64,000 nucleotides of DNA from CBDFMR01 sp965249765 (GCA_965249765.1 CBDFMR010000005.1:1798001-1862000), one strand, 5' to 3'. Positions 16,582 to 26,631 are shown, counted from the stretch's first letter. Notes: generated from the letters alone by a model not told the origin. Numbers and translations: made by a program.

Positions 16582-17685
16582 TTACAGTAATTTCTTGATC
16601 TGAGCTTCGAGATCGTAGCGTGGATTAAGTGCCGCTATTTTCATATCTCTATCTATCAAGAAAGTTTTGGGAATTGACTTCACTCCATAAAGTGCAGCTG
16701 CTTCAGATTCCCATTTCTTCAGGTCACTCACATGATGATTCCACTCTAACTTATCTTGTTCGATAGCCTTCAACCATCTAGAGTGCTGCTGCGCCATAAC
16801 TTGTGAAATCTTAGTTTCATCATTGTATCTGCTCTTAGTTCTTGAATCAAGACCATCCAATGAGACACTAAAGACTGTAAATCCTTGCTTCTTGTACTTA
16901 TGATAAGTCTCAACAACATGAGGGTTGGCCTTTCGGCAAGGACCGCACCAGCTCGCCCAGAAGTCGAGAAGTACAATCTGCCCCTTAAGATCAGACAATT
17001 TCTGTTCCTTACCATCTGGATCAAATGATACAATCTCAGGCGCCACTTCACCTACTTTTACCTTATTCATAGCCTGTTCACGACGAGCTTGTTGTTCCAT
17101 CTGGGAAAGAACAGCTTGGTATTGCTCCACCAAAGGATTCTCAGGATATGAAGACTTTAGTCTTTCAAATACAGTTTTATGAGTGTTCATATAACTGGTT
17201 TTATTCCCAAATATTCTTTGAATGAGGAGGGTACCAATCAGAGGGTCCGCTTCGGTTTCGACATATTTGACCAAATCAGTAACATTCAACTTTTTTGAAG
17301 TAAATGAATTAACCTTTTCGGCAAATGTTTTACTCTTGTCCGAACCAGCTATCTCTACATTATATTTAGGAAATCCCGCCAATGAACCATCCACGGATAA
17401 ATTAGATTCATTACCATCAAGGATCAACTCAACAAATCTAGCACCAACCCTTAGTCGGTAGTAGCCCGGCTCTAGGGGATCTTCAAGATTGAGTTTGAAG
17501 AATCCTTTATCATCAGACTTACCGCTTACGAGAGACTGATTAGCTTGCTTAAAAAGGTCTACTTTATCAAAGTGAACATTTAGATTCTCTGCACCCGAAA
17601 CGGTTCCACTAATGCTCGTTCCTTTTGGCGAACAAGAAAGAAGAACCATTGATAGTACACCTAATAAGAATGTAATTTTTTGCAT
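16582..17685 (-). CDS. TlpA-family thioredoxin lipoprotein with DUF4369-like N-terminal domain
   Basis: 367 residues. A lipobox (VLLSC, Cys18) marks an envelope lipoprotein. The N-terminal region about 20-130 resembles the Bacteroidota DUF4369 beta domain, and the C-terminal thioredoxin fold begins VGEVAPEIVSFDPDGKE. The redox site is C247-G-P-C250 in WASWCGPCRKA. The family reduces disulfides on the periplasmic side, for instance in cytochrome maturation or oxidative repair; no cytochrome genes are close. It is convergent with the methyltransferase, with 15 bases between the stops. Confidence 0.9.
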   Translation of the reverse strand: MQKITFLLGVLSMVLLSCSPKGTSISGTVSGAENLNVHFDKVDLFKQANQSLVSGKSDDKGFFKLNLEDPLEPGYYRLRVGARFVELILDGNESNLSVDGSLAGFPKYNVEIAGSDKSKTFAEKVNSFTSKKLNVTDLVKYVETEADPLIGTLLIQRIFGNKTSYMNTHKTVFERLKSSYPENPLVEQYQAVLSQMEQQARREQAMNKVKVGEVAPEIVSFDPDGKEQKLSDLKGQIVLLDFWASWCGPCRKANPHVVETYHKYKKQGFTVFSVSLDGLDSRTKSRYNDETKISQVMAQQHSRWLKAIEQDKLEWNHHVSDLKKWESEAAALYGVKSIPKTFLIDRDMKIAALNPRYDLEAQIKKLL

Positions 17686-17752
17686 AGTATAGAAAGTGTT
17701 TTAGATCAAGCCTACTGATTATAATTCAATAGACTTATGATTGTTATATTTA

Positions 17753-19987
17753 TTATTTATCCATTTGCTGGCTTAGTAATGTCGAATGGTTTTCCTGCCA
17801 TTCCTGTACATCTCCAAATTCCTGTTCATTCACCATTATTTTACCTCTAATTGTAACCCCTAGCACCTCGTGTGGTATACCGATATTATTTAATAATGCT
17901 ATTACGTCATCTTTGTTCTCGGGATTAAGAGAAATAATGGCTCGACTTTGACTCTCGTTGAAGAAAAAAACATCATCTCGTAGATTGCCATTATTCTTGA
18001 CTTTAAACCCTATATCATTTGGGAAAGATGACTCAAGCAATGATTGAATGATACCTCCCTCAGACACGTCATGAACGCTATTTACTATTTGTGCCCTGAT
18101 CAACTGTCCAATTGCATCATGAAGAATTACCTCGGAGTTCATGTTGAAAACAGGAACCTTGCTGTCTCTAATTCCCATGATAGTTTGTAAATACTCACTC
18201 CTATTTATATTATCATGAGTTTCTCCAAGCAATAGAATCAAGTCACCTTCCTTCTTGAAATCAAGGGTCATCCTATTATCGATATCCTCGAGAATACCCA
18301 ACATTCCTATCGTAGGAGTAGGGTAGACAGGTACCGTTTGATCACCTATAATACTCTGATTGTAAAATGACACATTTCCACCGGTGACTGGAGTGTTAAA
18401 TTTACGACATGCTTCACCCATTCCTTTGATGGCATTGACAAACTGCCAGTACACATCCTCGCTATAAGGGTTGCCAAAATTGAGGCAATTAGTAATAGCT
18501 ACAGGAGTACCGCCACTACAAACTATATTTCTAGCAGCTTCGGACACAGCTATCATGGTACCCACATAAGGGTCGGCATGCACATATGAACTATTACAGT
18601 CTGTTGTGGCAAGTAATGCTTTCTTACTTCCTTTTAGCCTGATGATAGCTGCATCAGATGGAGAATTGGTATGTATGGTATTGGTTCTTACCATGCTGTC
18701 ATATTGCTCAAAAATCCATTTGCGGGATATAAGGTTAGGAGATGAGATAATCTTCCTTGTCATGGACAACAAGTCTCCGTCGTACTCCACATTAGAAGAT
18801 GAATAATCCATTTGACGACTGTAGTAGGAAGGTTCGCTATACGGCCTATCGTAAACAGGGGCACCACCTCCAAGGACTAAGTCATGTGCAGGAACATCAG
18901 CAACCAATTCACCATGGTTATAAAATTCTAATCGCCCTGTATCAGTCACAGTCCCTATTTCACAACACTCTAGATTCCATTTATCAAAAACAGCCTCCAT
19001 GACCTCTTCCATACCTTGCTTACAAACTATAAGCATTCGCTCTTGACTTTCAGACAAGAGGATCTCAAAGGATTGCATATTTTCTTGACGGGTAGGTACG
19101 CGATCCAGATGAATTATCATCCCTACTTCACCTTTTGCACTCATTTCAGATGTTGAACAGGTAATACCTGCAGCACCCATATCCTGCATACCAATAAGGG
19201 CTCCAGTCTTTATAGCTTCAAGAGAAGCCTCAAGTAAAAGTTTTTCCTGAAACGGGTCACCTACCTGTACGGCAGGTAAGTCTTCAGCCGAGTCCTCAGT
19301 AAGGTCGGCCGATGCAAATGTAGCTCCATGAATCCCATCTTTGCCTGTTGCTGAGCCTACAATAAATACTGGGTTTCCTGGACCTTCAGCGATGGCTGAA
19401 ATAGTCTCATTGGCCCTAACGATTCCCACAGACATGGGATTTACGAGTATGTTTTGGTTATAGCATGAATCGAAGTATACTTCACCACCAACCGTAGGGA
19501 CTCCTAGGCAGTTTCCATAGTCTCCAATTCCCCTAACAACGCCATCAATCAAATGCTTTGTTTCTTCTCTATCAATTTCCCCAAACCTTAGAGAATTGAG
19601 TGCAGCAATAGGTCTCGCACCCATCGTAAAAATATCCCTATGGATTCCACCTACTCCAGTAGCTGCGCCTTGATAAGGTTCTATGGCAGATGGGTGATTA
19701 TGTGATTCTATTTTAAATGCACATGCCATTCCGTCTCCTATATCTACAAGGCCAGCATTTTCCTCGCCAGCACCTACCAACAACTTCTCACCATCACGAG
19801 GTAGGGTTTTAAGATATTTAATGGAGTTTTTGTATGAGCAATGTTCTGACCACATTACCGAGAAAATGCTTAGTTCAGTAAAATTGGGATCTCGTCCCAA
19901 TATCTTTTGGATCTTTTCAAATTCCTCTTCGTTGAGGCCTAGCTGCTTAGCGACTTCAAGATCAGGTAGCGTAGAAGTTAATGACAT
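17753..19987 (-). CDS. purL: Phosphoribosylformylglycinamidine synthase subunit PurL
   Basis: 744 residues, the length of the small bacterial PurL that works with separate PurS and PurQ. Recognisable family segments include FTELSIFSVMWSEHCSYKNS near the N-terminus, KIESHNHPSAIEPYQGAATG for the ATP and substrate site, GMQDMGAAGITCSTSEMSAK, and in the second half VHDVSEGGI. It converts FGAR and glutamine-derived ammonia to FGAM with ATP in purine synthesis. purS and purQ are not adjacent here. The gene is monocistronic in appearance, lying 67 bases upstream of the TlpA gene in the same direction. Confidence 0.97.
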   Translation of the reverse strand: MSLTSTLPDLEVAKQLGLNEEEFEKIQKILGRDPNFTELSIFSVMWSEHCSYKNSIKYLKTLPRDGEKLLVGAGEENAGLVDIGDGMACAFKIESHNHPSAIEPYQGAATGVGGIHRDIFTMGARPIAALNSLRFGEIDREETKHLIDGVVRGIGDYGNCLGVPTVGGEVYFDSCYNQNILVNPMSVGIVRANETISAIAEGPGNPVFIVGSATGKDGIHGATFASADLTEDSAEDLPAVQVGDPFQEKLLLEASLEAIKTGALIGMQDMGAAGITCSTSEMSAKGEVGMIIHLDRVPTRQENMQSFEILLSESQERMLIVCKQGMEEVMEAVFDKWNLECCEIGTVTDTGRLEFYNHGELVADVPAHDLVLGGGAPVYDRPYSEPSYYSRQMDYSSSNVEYDGDLLSMTRKIISSPNLISRKWIFEQYDSMVRTNTIHTNSPSDAAIIRLKGSKKALLATTDCNSSYVHADPYVGTMIAVSEAARNIVCSGGTPVAITNCLNFGNPYSEDVYWQFVNAIKGMGEACRKFNTPVTGGNVSFYNQSIIGDQTVPVYPTPTIGMLGILEDIDNRMTLDFKKEGDLILLLGETHDNINRSEYLQTIMGIRDSKVPVFNMNSEVILHDAIGQLIRAQIVNSVHDVSEGGIIQSLLESSFPNDIGFKVKNNGNLRDDVFFFNESQSRAIISLNPENKDDVIALLNNIGIPHEVLGVTIRGKIMVNEQEFGDVQEWQENHSTLLSQQMDK

Positions 19988-20032
19988 GCGCTTTATATAT
20001 AAAATATTTTAATACAAAGATATTTTGTTTTC

Positions 20033-21418
20033 TCACTTGAAGAAACTTTCAATACGTCTTTCTGGATATTTTTCAATTATTAATTTGTCCAACAATCTGA
20101 CATATTTGTGATCACATTGCATATCAAGCTCATGCCGATAATGATTAACTTTATGGCTGGCCATGATTCCTACATGGCTACTTAAATAGCTATCTACTAC
20201 AGCAATATAGGTTGTATTAAATTCTTGTTCGGATAGATAATTCACAACTTCGATGAAATCAGTCAGATTATCGATTTTTAATTCTTGGCGAAATATATGA
20301 AGAGCCTCATTTCTCGCATTCAAATTAATAAGCTCGACCACTACCTTAGATATGAGTAATGGTTTATCTTTTTTCTTGGCAGCTATGTTGAGCAGTAAAT
20401 CGATCCTCTCCTTTTTCGACAAGTAGGGTTCCAATTCTAGATAATATCGATATTGACTAGTGTTCATCAAGAGATTCGTTGCCATTTTTTGATGGTTGTT
20501 TTCGTCCCCAATCGCCGCCGAAGCCTGCATCATTGTGTCCTTAAGATGGTCACTTGTCCCAAAATGTGAAAGAAGAATTTTTGCAGCTTTCTGAGCCAAT
20601 AAATGATAGCCGTGTTGCATAAGGGAATTGACGTAAATTATCGACTTATCAATATCTGATCTACTGGTAAGGAATTTACTTGCGAACCTACAATCTAGTG
20701 AAAGGATAGATATCAAGCTTAGGACTATTATGATCTCTCGTGAATCACGTTGCTCATTAGCGATCAGAACGAGCATATCCAACAAGCCATCTCTAAGGTC
20801 GTTGCGTCCAAGAGGCAATGCTGCATAGAGTAAGTAATAGCCATTGATCGCAGTAAACCTATAGAAGGAGGCCTGACTAAGCTCGGTTAAAAAATGATGA
20901 ATCTCCAATACCAATTCTGGGGCAATGGATTGTTGAATTAAGGTCTTCAAAATAAGAATACACCTAGCACGAATTTCCTTGAAATATTTATGATCGCTGT
21001 GATAGGCATGAACGATATACTCGGTTTTATAGATAACGGATGTCAATATCACCTTTGCTTCTGTGAATTGAAGTAGTGAAATACAATCTTCACTTTGATC
21101 CAACAAGTCCATTGATATAGTCTTGAACTCTTTTATGGCACGGACGTATAACTTGTCTTCGGGCCTACGTCGGGGACCTACGACAGAGTCGAGGATATAC
21201 TTATACTTCACCCGATTATCAACGAGCTCTATTTTCCTGGCATATTTGGACTTTAGACGATGGACAAAAGCTGGATTTTTCCTAGCATATGACAGGACAA
21301 ATTCTTTTAGCTCGTCCGAATCCAAATGGTCTAAGATGATATTCACGGTTAAACTTTTGGGAAGATATTTCTTCCCCCTTAACCGTTTTTTTAATTTATT
21401 TGATTTCAGTGTTCCCAA
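20033..21418 (-). CDS. Alpha-helical protein resembling SWIM-associated tail domains, unknown function
   Basis: 461 residues, almost entirely predicted helix, with no signal peptide or membrane span. The N-terminus (LTVNIILDHLDSDELKEFVL, SYARKNPAFVHRLKSKYA) recalls the helical segment that follows SWIM zinc fingers in larger bacterial proteins, and the C-terminus (VRLLDKLIIEKYPERRIESF) fits the same type of tail. The CxCxnCxH zinc motif itself is absent. The middle reads as repeated antiparallel helix pairs, so an alpha-solenoid is likely. Resemblance is by pattern only, and I would not assign a function. It lies 45 bases upstream of purL in the same direction. Confidence 0.6.
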   Translation of the reverse strand: MGTLKSNKLKKRLRGKKYLPKSLTVNIILDHLDSDELKEFVLSYARKNPAFVHRLKSKYARKIELVDNRVKYKYILDSVVGPRRRPEDKLYVRAIKEFKTISMDLLDQSEDCISLLQFTEAKVILTSVIYKTEYIVHAYHSDHKYFKEIRARCILILKTLIQQSIAPELVLEIHHFLTELSQASFYRFTAINGYYLLYAALPLGRNDLRDGLLDMLVLIANEQRDSREIIIVLSLISILSLDCRFASKFLTSRSDIDKSIIYVNSLMQHGYHLLAQKAAKILLSHFGTSDHLKDTMMQASAAIGDENNHQKMATNLLMNTSQYRYYLELEPYLSKKERIDLLLNIAAKKKDKPLLISKVVVELINLNARNEALHIFRQELKIDNLTDFIEVVNYLSEQEFNTTYIAVVDSYLSSHVGIMASHKVNHYRHELDMQCDHKYVRLLDKLIIEKYPERRIESFFK

Positions 21419-21476
21419 GTGTAATTTCAGTATTCAGATGGCTTAAACCTTCAAATATAGTTAACTTGCTAGAGCA

Positions 21477-21980
21477 ATGAAGAACGTCTTTGTTATTCGA
21501 CATGCCAAATCGTCTTGGAAAGATCATTCTCTGAGAGATATTGATCGACCTCTGAACGAACGAGGTCTCCGTGATGCGCCTTTTATGGCTAAGTTCTTGA
21601 GATCACGTTGGGAGAATATTGACCTTATTCTTTGTAGCCCTAGTGTCAGGACAAGATTGACCAGTGAAATTTTCTGTGAGACTTATGCTATGAATCCAGA
21701 TGACAGACAAATAGAACCTTCACTTTATGAAGCCTGGGTGGGTGATTATTATGACATCATTAAAGAACTCAGTAAGGATGCTAAGAATGTATTGATCTTT
21801 GGGCATAACCCCACGGTTACCGTTATAGCTCATCAAATGGGTAGATCGGATATATCCAATGTCCCTACATGTGGAATCGTCCATCTTGTTTCTACTACAT
21901 CAGATTGGGGGTCATTTGATGTCTCAAATACTACGGTTGCCAATTATTATTTCCCAAAAATGAATTTAGGTGAAGTATAG
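21477..21980 (+). CDS. sixA: SixA-type phosphohistidine phosphatase (histidine phosphatase superfamily)
   Basis: 167 residues. The catalytic RHG-type motif is R8-H9-A (VIRHAKSSW), and the second histidine is H110 in FGHNPTVT. Family context segments PLNERGLRDAPFMA and SPSVRTRLTSEIF are both present. SixA removes phosphate from histidine on phosphorelay or phosphotransfer proteins. It starts 58 bases from the divergent helical protein and overlaps the next gene by 11 bases. The nearby two-component system at 22380 is suggestive but gives no proof of a link. Confidence 0.9.
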   Translation: MKNVFVIRHAKSSWKDHSLRDIDRPLNERGLRDAPFMAKFLRSRWENIDLILCSPSVRTRLTSEIFCETYAMNPDDRQIEPSLYEAWVGDYYDIIKELSKDAKNVLIFGHNPTVTVIAHQMGRSDISNVPTCGIVHLVSTTSDWGSFDVSNTTVANYYFPKMNLGEV

Positions 21981-22293
21981 TCTTTCAATAATATTCATAG
22001 TCGTTTTTCTTTGTCAATGCAAAGAGCCTACCATTGATCTCCCAATAGAAAAAGACGAGCTGGTTTCCTTGTTGGCTGATCATCACATTATGGAAATAGC
22101 CCTGCGTCAAGCAAACGCAGATAAGCGAGATTCATTAAAAACAACTTATGAGGCACAGATACTTGACATTTACAACATCACCTCATCAGAATTGGATTAT
22201 TTCATAGCGGAATTGAAAAAGCATCCAGAGGAATACCATGACATCTATAAGGTAGTAGTGGACACTTTAAAAGGCTTTGGCAAACCTAAGTAG
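21970..22293 (+). CDS. DUF4296 lipoprotein
   Basis: 107 residues beginning with a GTG at 21970, inside the last codons of sixA (11-base overlap). A hydrophobic N-terminus ends in LCQC, with Cys17 the likely lipidated residue. The rest (LVSLLADHHIMEIALRQANA, then YNITSSELDYFIAELKKHPE) matches the DUF4296 pattern of Bacteroidota, an all-helical outer-membrane or periplasmic lipoprotein of unknown role. In this phylum DUF4296 genes are often near housekeeping genes, so the context is not informative. Confidence 0.85.
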   Translation: MKYSLSIIFIVVFLCQCKEPTIDLPIEKDELVSLLADHHIMEIALRQANADKRDSLKTTYEAQILDIYNITSSELDYFIAELKKHPEEYHDIYKVVVDTLKGFGKPK

Positions 22294-22379
22294 TTATTGA
22301 ACCCATCAGATTATTTAATGTTGAGTTAACACAAGACTCTTGAATTGATGTTAACATTGTACATTAATAAGAATCATTT

Positions 22380-23066
22380 ATGACAAATAAAGCAAAGGTT
22401 CTTCTTGTTGATGATGAAGTAGATATTCTAGAATTTCTGAAGTACAATTTGGCAAAGGAGAATTTTAATGTAGAAACCGCGTCTAATGGTAATGAGGCAA
22501 TAGAAAAGGCACTATTATTCATTCCGGATCTTATTATCCTTGATATAATGATGCCGGGGATGGATGGGATAAAGGTGTGTCAGGAGCTTAGAAGTAAGGA
22601 TTTATTTAAAGATACATTGATCGCATTCCTTACGGCAAGAGGGGAGTCATTTACTCAGGTATCTGCGCTTGATAATGGAGGAGATGACTTTATTGTAAAA
22701 CCCATCAGACCAAATGTGCTTGTAAGCCGAGTAAAAGCACTCATACGCCGCAAACTTAGGAATCAATTGGAAAGCGGCGATCAACTTGTCGAGTTTGGTG
22801 ATCTTAAAATTGACAGTGATAAATTTCAAGCGTCAGTGAATGGAACTGAGATTAATCTCGCTAAAAAAGAATTCGAATTACTTAATCTTCTTACTTCAAA
22901 GCCAGGAAAAGTATTTAAGAGACACGAAATTCTCAATTCAGTCTGGGGCAGTGAAGTTATTGTAGGAGATCGCACGATAGATGTACACATCAGGAAATTA
23001 CGAAAAAAAATTGGCAGTCACTATATTGAGACCTTAAAGGGTGTAGGTTACAAATTTATTTTCTGA
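22380..23066 (+). CDS. OmpR/PhoB-family response regulator
   Basis: 228 residues. The receiver has D11-D12, phosphoacceptor D55 (LIILDIMMPG), T85 and K107 (FIVKPIRP), all intact. The C-terminal winged helix ends with the recognition helix region VGDRTIDVHIRKLRKKIG and GVGYKFIF, the standard OmpR ending. It is the DNA-binding half of a two-component system whose kinase follows after three bases. PhoB is the closest familiar type by domain arrangement, but no phosphate genes are nearby, so the signal is unknown. Confidence 0.95.
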   Translation: MTNKAKVLLVDDEVDILEFLKYNLAKENFNVETASNGNEAIEKALLFIPDLIILDIMMPGMDGIKVCQELRSKDLFKDTLIAFLTARGESFTQVSALDNGGDDFIVKPIRPNVLVSRVKALIRRKLRNQLESGDQLVEFGDLKIDSDKFQASVNGTEINLAKKEFELLNLLTSKPGKVFKRHEILNSVWGSEVIVGDRTIDVHIRKLRKKIGSHYIETLKGVGYKFIF

Positions 23067-23069
23067 CAA

Positions 23070-24122
23070 TTGTTTAAAAACATCACAAGCGGTAAACTTA
23101 CCTTATTGATAACCTCTGTGGTAGGTGTTATCATACTACTTTTCGTAGCACTCATTCTAGCTGATATAATCAATATTCAGCAATTGCCTGTTTTCTTTTT
23201 GGCATTCGTTATAGGTCTCCTTGCCATCTATTTAGTGGTGAAATATTTGCTTGAGGCCTTTGTACTAAGAAAAATAAAACTCATATACAAGATCATCAGT
23301 ACATCAAAATTTGTCACTGACCATAAGCCAAGTGCTTCAGATTCCAAGTCTTTGGATGAAGTTAATGATGAAGTCATTGAATGGGCAAGAAAGACTAATC
23401 TAGAATTAAAAAACTTGAAGTCTCTAGCTGACTATAGAAAGAATTTTGTGGGCAACATATCCCACGAATTAAAAACACCAATATTTTCAGTACAAGGATA
23501 TTTACATACGCTTCTTGAAGGAGGCATGTATGATGAGAATATTAACCAGCATTACCTTGAAAGAGCTTTAAGGAATACGGAGCGACTGCAGACTATAGTT
23601 GAGGAACTAGAAGTAATAAGTACTCTTGAGGGAGATACAGAGATTTTGAATTTTGAGGACTTTGACTTACGATTGCTTTGTGATGAAGTAAGAGAAGACC
23701 TCAAAGTACAGGCAAATGCTGACCATGTAACTATTGAATACAAGGAAGGTGTTGATCATCATTTTTCTGTTTTCGCAGATCGGGAAAACATAAGAAGAGT
23801 ACTCAATAACCTTATCATCAATTCCATCAAATATGGCAAGGAGGGAGGAACAACCAAAGTGAGTTTTTACGATATGGATAGTAAAATATTAACGGAAATC
23901 TCAGATGATGGAATCGGAATTGATGACACACACCTCAAGCATCTATTTGACAGATTCTATAGAGTTGATGCCAGTCGATCCAGAGAGTTGGGCGGTTCCG
24001 GACTAGGACTATCAATTGTAAAACACATCATCGAGGCCCATAGGGGAAATATAAATGTACGCAGTACTTCTAATGTAGGATCAACTTTTGGGTTTACCTT
24101 AACCAAAGCACAGAAATCGTAA
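23070..24122 (+). CDS. Membrane histidine kinase, PhoR-like
   Basis: 350 residues beginning with TTG at 23070, three bases after the response-regulator stop. Two transmembrane helices at about 10-32 and 36-58 are separated by only a few residues, so there is almost no sensor loop outside the membrane. The H-box is GNISHELKTPI with H132, followed by the N box NNLIINSIKYG, DDGIGID and GGSGLGLSIVKHI. HAMP and PAS domains are not evident. The kinase is complete and should autophosphorylate H132 and pass phosphate to D55 of its partner. The input is probably membrane- or partner-derived. Confidence 0.94.
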   Translation: MFKNITSGKLTLLITSVVGVIILLFVALILADIINIQQLPVFFLAFVIGLLAIYLVVKYLLEAFVLRKIKLIYKIISTSKFVTDHKPSASDSKSLDEVNDEVIEWARKTNLELKNLKSLADYRKNFVGNISHELKTPIFSVQGYLHTLLEGGMYDENINQHYLERALRNTERLQTIVEELEVISTLEGDTEILNFEDFDLRLLCDEVREDLKVQANADHVTIEYKEGVDHHFSVFADRENIRRVLNNLIINSIKYGKEGGTTKVSFYDMDSKILTEISDDGIGIDDTHLKHLFDRFYRVDASRSRELGGSGLGLSIVKHIIEAHRGNINVRSTSNVGSTFGFTLTKAQKS

Positions 24123-24150
24123 ATTATTCAAAGAAATAGGCTATCAAATG

Positions 24151-25443
24151 TTAAGTCCTATCATCATTGACAGCAAGATCATCATTGCTATTGTCAAAAA
24201 ATGGAATTAGGTCGATGAACGATTTGATCTCGTCTCTCTTCTGGAAATAATCAGGAAGTTCTGATTCTTCGATTGGTTTAGCAGGAGGAAAATTTTCCCG
24301 CAAGTGATCTACTTGCTTGCCATTTTTCCAGAATCTAAAACAAACATGAGACCCAGTTGCCAATCCTGTAGATCCTACATATCCTATTGTCTCACCTTGT
24401 GATACTTTTCTGCCCTTCTTCATGCCTTTGGCAAATTTTTGCATGTGCAGATATTGAGTCTGATAAGTCTTGTTGTGCCTTATTTTGACATACTTTCCAT
24501 TACCACGTGTATAACTTGCCATACTGACGACACCGTCAGCGACTGTACGAATGGGAGTCCCATAAGGAGCGGCATAGTCAGTGCCGAAATGCGGTATCCT
24601 ACGCTTCTTGATTGGGTGCAGGCGACTATGGCTATACCTTGAAGATATTCTCGAAAACTTAACCGGTGCTCTTAGGAAAGCTTTCTTCGTTGCTCCACCT
24701 TCAAGATCAAAATACCCAGAGTAGTTTTCACTTTCATAGTAGACGGCATAATGCTCACCATATTTATTCTGGTAATAGCCACATAGTAGTTTACCCACCC
24801 CGACAGGCTTGCTGTCTATATAATTCATCTCGTAGATCAGCTTAAACTTGTCACCACTCTTGGCATGATAAAAATCTACTGATGAAGCGAGAGCATCTTC
24901 CATTTTGTCTATCATAGATGGACTAAGGTGGTTTTCAATCATGGCATTCCATAAAGAAGACTCTACCACTCCCGAAGCCACCTCGATACATTTAGTAATA
25001 GGTCTATGAACAACCTTTACATCTGTAGAGTCTCCTAGGTTGAATAACACATATCTGTATGGATCGGGCTCATAGATAAAGCAAGAGGGTGCAACACAAC
25101 TGTCGTGTCTCACAAAGGTCAACTCTTTACCTGATTTAAGCTTTCTTACATTATAAACATCTTTTGAGTTTTTCTCAAGATCAATTATCTTCTTGAAGTC
25201 TACACCTTCATAATAAAGAATATCTCCTAGAAACTGATTTGGCTTCAACTTAATCCTATCAAAAAGGTGAGTATTAATATCAAATCCAAATTGTAAAGTA
25301 GGGACGTATTCGTTTTGGACCATCTCAGTTTTCTGAGGAACGTCGGTATTGATATATGTATGATATAAAGCTATCGCTGCAACAGCAATCGTCAGGGCAA
25401 CGAGCAGATCGGTCAATAGGGAAAATCTAGTGCTCCGCGGCAT
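24151..25443 (-). CDS. Membrane-anchored M23 (LytM-type) peptidase
   Basis: About 430 residues from the ATG at 25443 (an in-frame ATG at 25485 would add 14 unlikely residues). An N-terminal anchor (about 8-30) is followed by a long substrate-control domain and an M23 domain with IPHFGTDYAAPYGTPI (zinc His and Asp) and QYLHMQKF (zinc His). TGLATGSHVCFRFWKNG follows. These enzymes cut peptidoglycan cross-bridges, or act as degenerate activators; the metal ligands here look complete. The first His of the usual HxH pair is less clear, which leaves some doubt. Convergent with the kinase at 24122. Confidence 0.9.
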   Translation of the reverse strand: MPRSTRFSLLTDLLVALTIAVAAIALYHTYINTDVPQKTEMVQNEYVPTLQFGFDINTHLFDRIKLKPNQFLGDILYYEGVDFKKIIDLEKNSKDVYNVRKLKSGKELTFVRHDSCVAPSCFIYEPDPYRYVLFNLGDSTDVKVVHRPITKCIEVASGVVESSLWNAMIENHLSPSMIDKMEDALASSVDFYHAKSGDKFKLIYEMNYIDSKPVGVGKLLCGYYQNKYGEHYAVYYESENYSGYFDLEGGATKKAFLRAPVKFSRISSRYSHSRLHPIKKRRIPHFGTDYAAPYGTPIRTVADGVVSMASYTRGNGKYVKIRHNKTYQTQYLHMQKFAKGMKKGRKVSQGETIGYVGSTGLATGSHVCFRFWKNGKQVDHLRENFPPAKPIEESELPDYFQKRDEIKSFIDLIPFFDNSNDDLAVNDDRT

Positions 25444-25626
25444 ATAGTGTAAGTTCTCGGAATAAGTGGTTAAAATTCGGTACAAAAATATAAGTATTTA
25501 TGGTTCTACAAAAATTATTGTGTGAACTTGCTTTCATAAGTATCTGAAACGTAGGTAGTTTAAGAGATAGTAGAGCCAAATCAACAAATCATACGAAATG
25601 AATTAAATTGTGCCCACTATTATGGC

Positions 25627-26451
25627 ATGACAACAATCTCATTCAATGGAAAGCTTCTTAATTTTACTCATCCTCGAGTGATGGGCATTATCAATCTCAC
25701 TAATGATTCATTTTATGCCGACTCGCGATTAATAGATTCAACCGCAGTGATTGATCAAGTGGCATCCATGATAAACGACGGAGTCAGCATTATTGACCTT
25801 GGTGCGATGTCCACAAGACCTAGTGCCGCTGAGATATGTGAAACTGAGGAATGGGATAGGCTAGCAGACATAATTTCACTGATTCGTGATAAGTTTCCTG
25901 ATATCTTTATCTCATTGGATTCTTACCGCCTGTCTATCATGAAAAAGGCTGTTGATAAGGGCGTAGATATGATCAATGATGTCAGTGGAGGTTTGTATAA
26001 TGACGATATTTCAAAGTATGTAGGCTCAATAGATATCCCTTATGTGTGGATGCATAGTCTTGGTAGGTCTGACCATATGCAGGACAACCCAGTCTATGAT
26101 GATGTCGTTATGGATATCCTTACTGCAGCTAAGCAAGCTCTCTGGACCCTAGAGGGGCATGGAAGCCGTCAGGTGATAATTGACCCTGGGTTTGGGTTTG
26201 GGAAGACCATCAGTCATAATTATGAAATACTGAAGAAACTATCCTGCTTTTCAATTTTTGACAGGCCCATTATGGCAGGTATATCAAGGAAATCCATGAT
26301 CTTTAAAGTCCTTGATTTAACTCCTAGTACATCATTAAATGGAACCACGGCCTTGCATATGATTGCATTATGCAATGGTGCTAAGATCTTACGTGTTCAC
26401 GATGTGAAAGAAGCCATGGATTGTATAACACTGTGGCGGCAATTAAATTAA
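25627..26451 (+). CDS. folP: Dihydropteroate synthase
   Basis: 274 residues, the usual length. The conserved loops are recognisable: RVMGIINLTNDSFYADSR (loop 1, with LTND instead of the common VTPD), IDLGAMSTRPSA (loop 2) and IDPGFGFGKTISHNYEIL (pterin site). The C-terminal ILRVHDVKEAMD is the usual closing segment. It condenses pterin pyrophosphate with p-aminobenzoate in folate synthesis and is the sulfonamide target. The loop-1 substitutions may alter sulfonamide sensitivity, but that is speculation. Stand-alone gene; no folate operon partner beside it. Confidence 0.95.
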   Translation: MTTISFNGKLLNFTHPRVMGIINLTNDSFYADSRLIDSTAVIDQVASMINDGVSIIDLGAMSTRPSAAEICETEEWDRLADIISLIRDKFPDIFISLDSYRLSIMKKAVDKGVDMINDVSGGLYNDDISKYVGSIDIPYVWMHSLGRSDHMQDNPVYDDVVMDILTAAKQALWTLEGHGSRQVIIDPGFGFGKTISHNYEILKKLSCFSIFDRPIMAGISRKSMIFKVLDLTPSTSLNGTTALHMIALCNGAKILRVHDVKEAMDCITLWRQLN

Positions 26452-26631
26452 CAGTTTCCACCCTTTGAATCCGATAATACGGTGGAGCAAATTTTACACC
26501 ATAGAATTCCACTTCTAACTCATTCATCCGACTGGAAAAAATATGGGAATCAGTTAAAGACATTAAGGGTTTACCCTAGTTATGGATGAAAGGTATTTTT
26601 TCTATGCTTAAGGTTAAGTTAAAGGTCAGGC

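Noticed and set aside
26381..26563. A 60-codon minus-strand frame after folP
   Set aside because: It overlaps folP and has no recognisable features; the gap before tamB has no other gene-like content.
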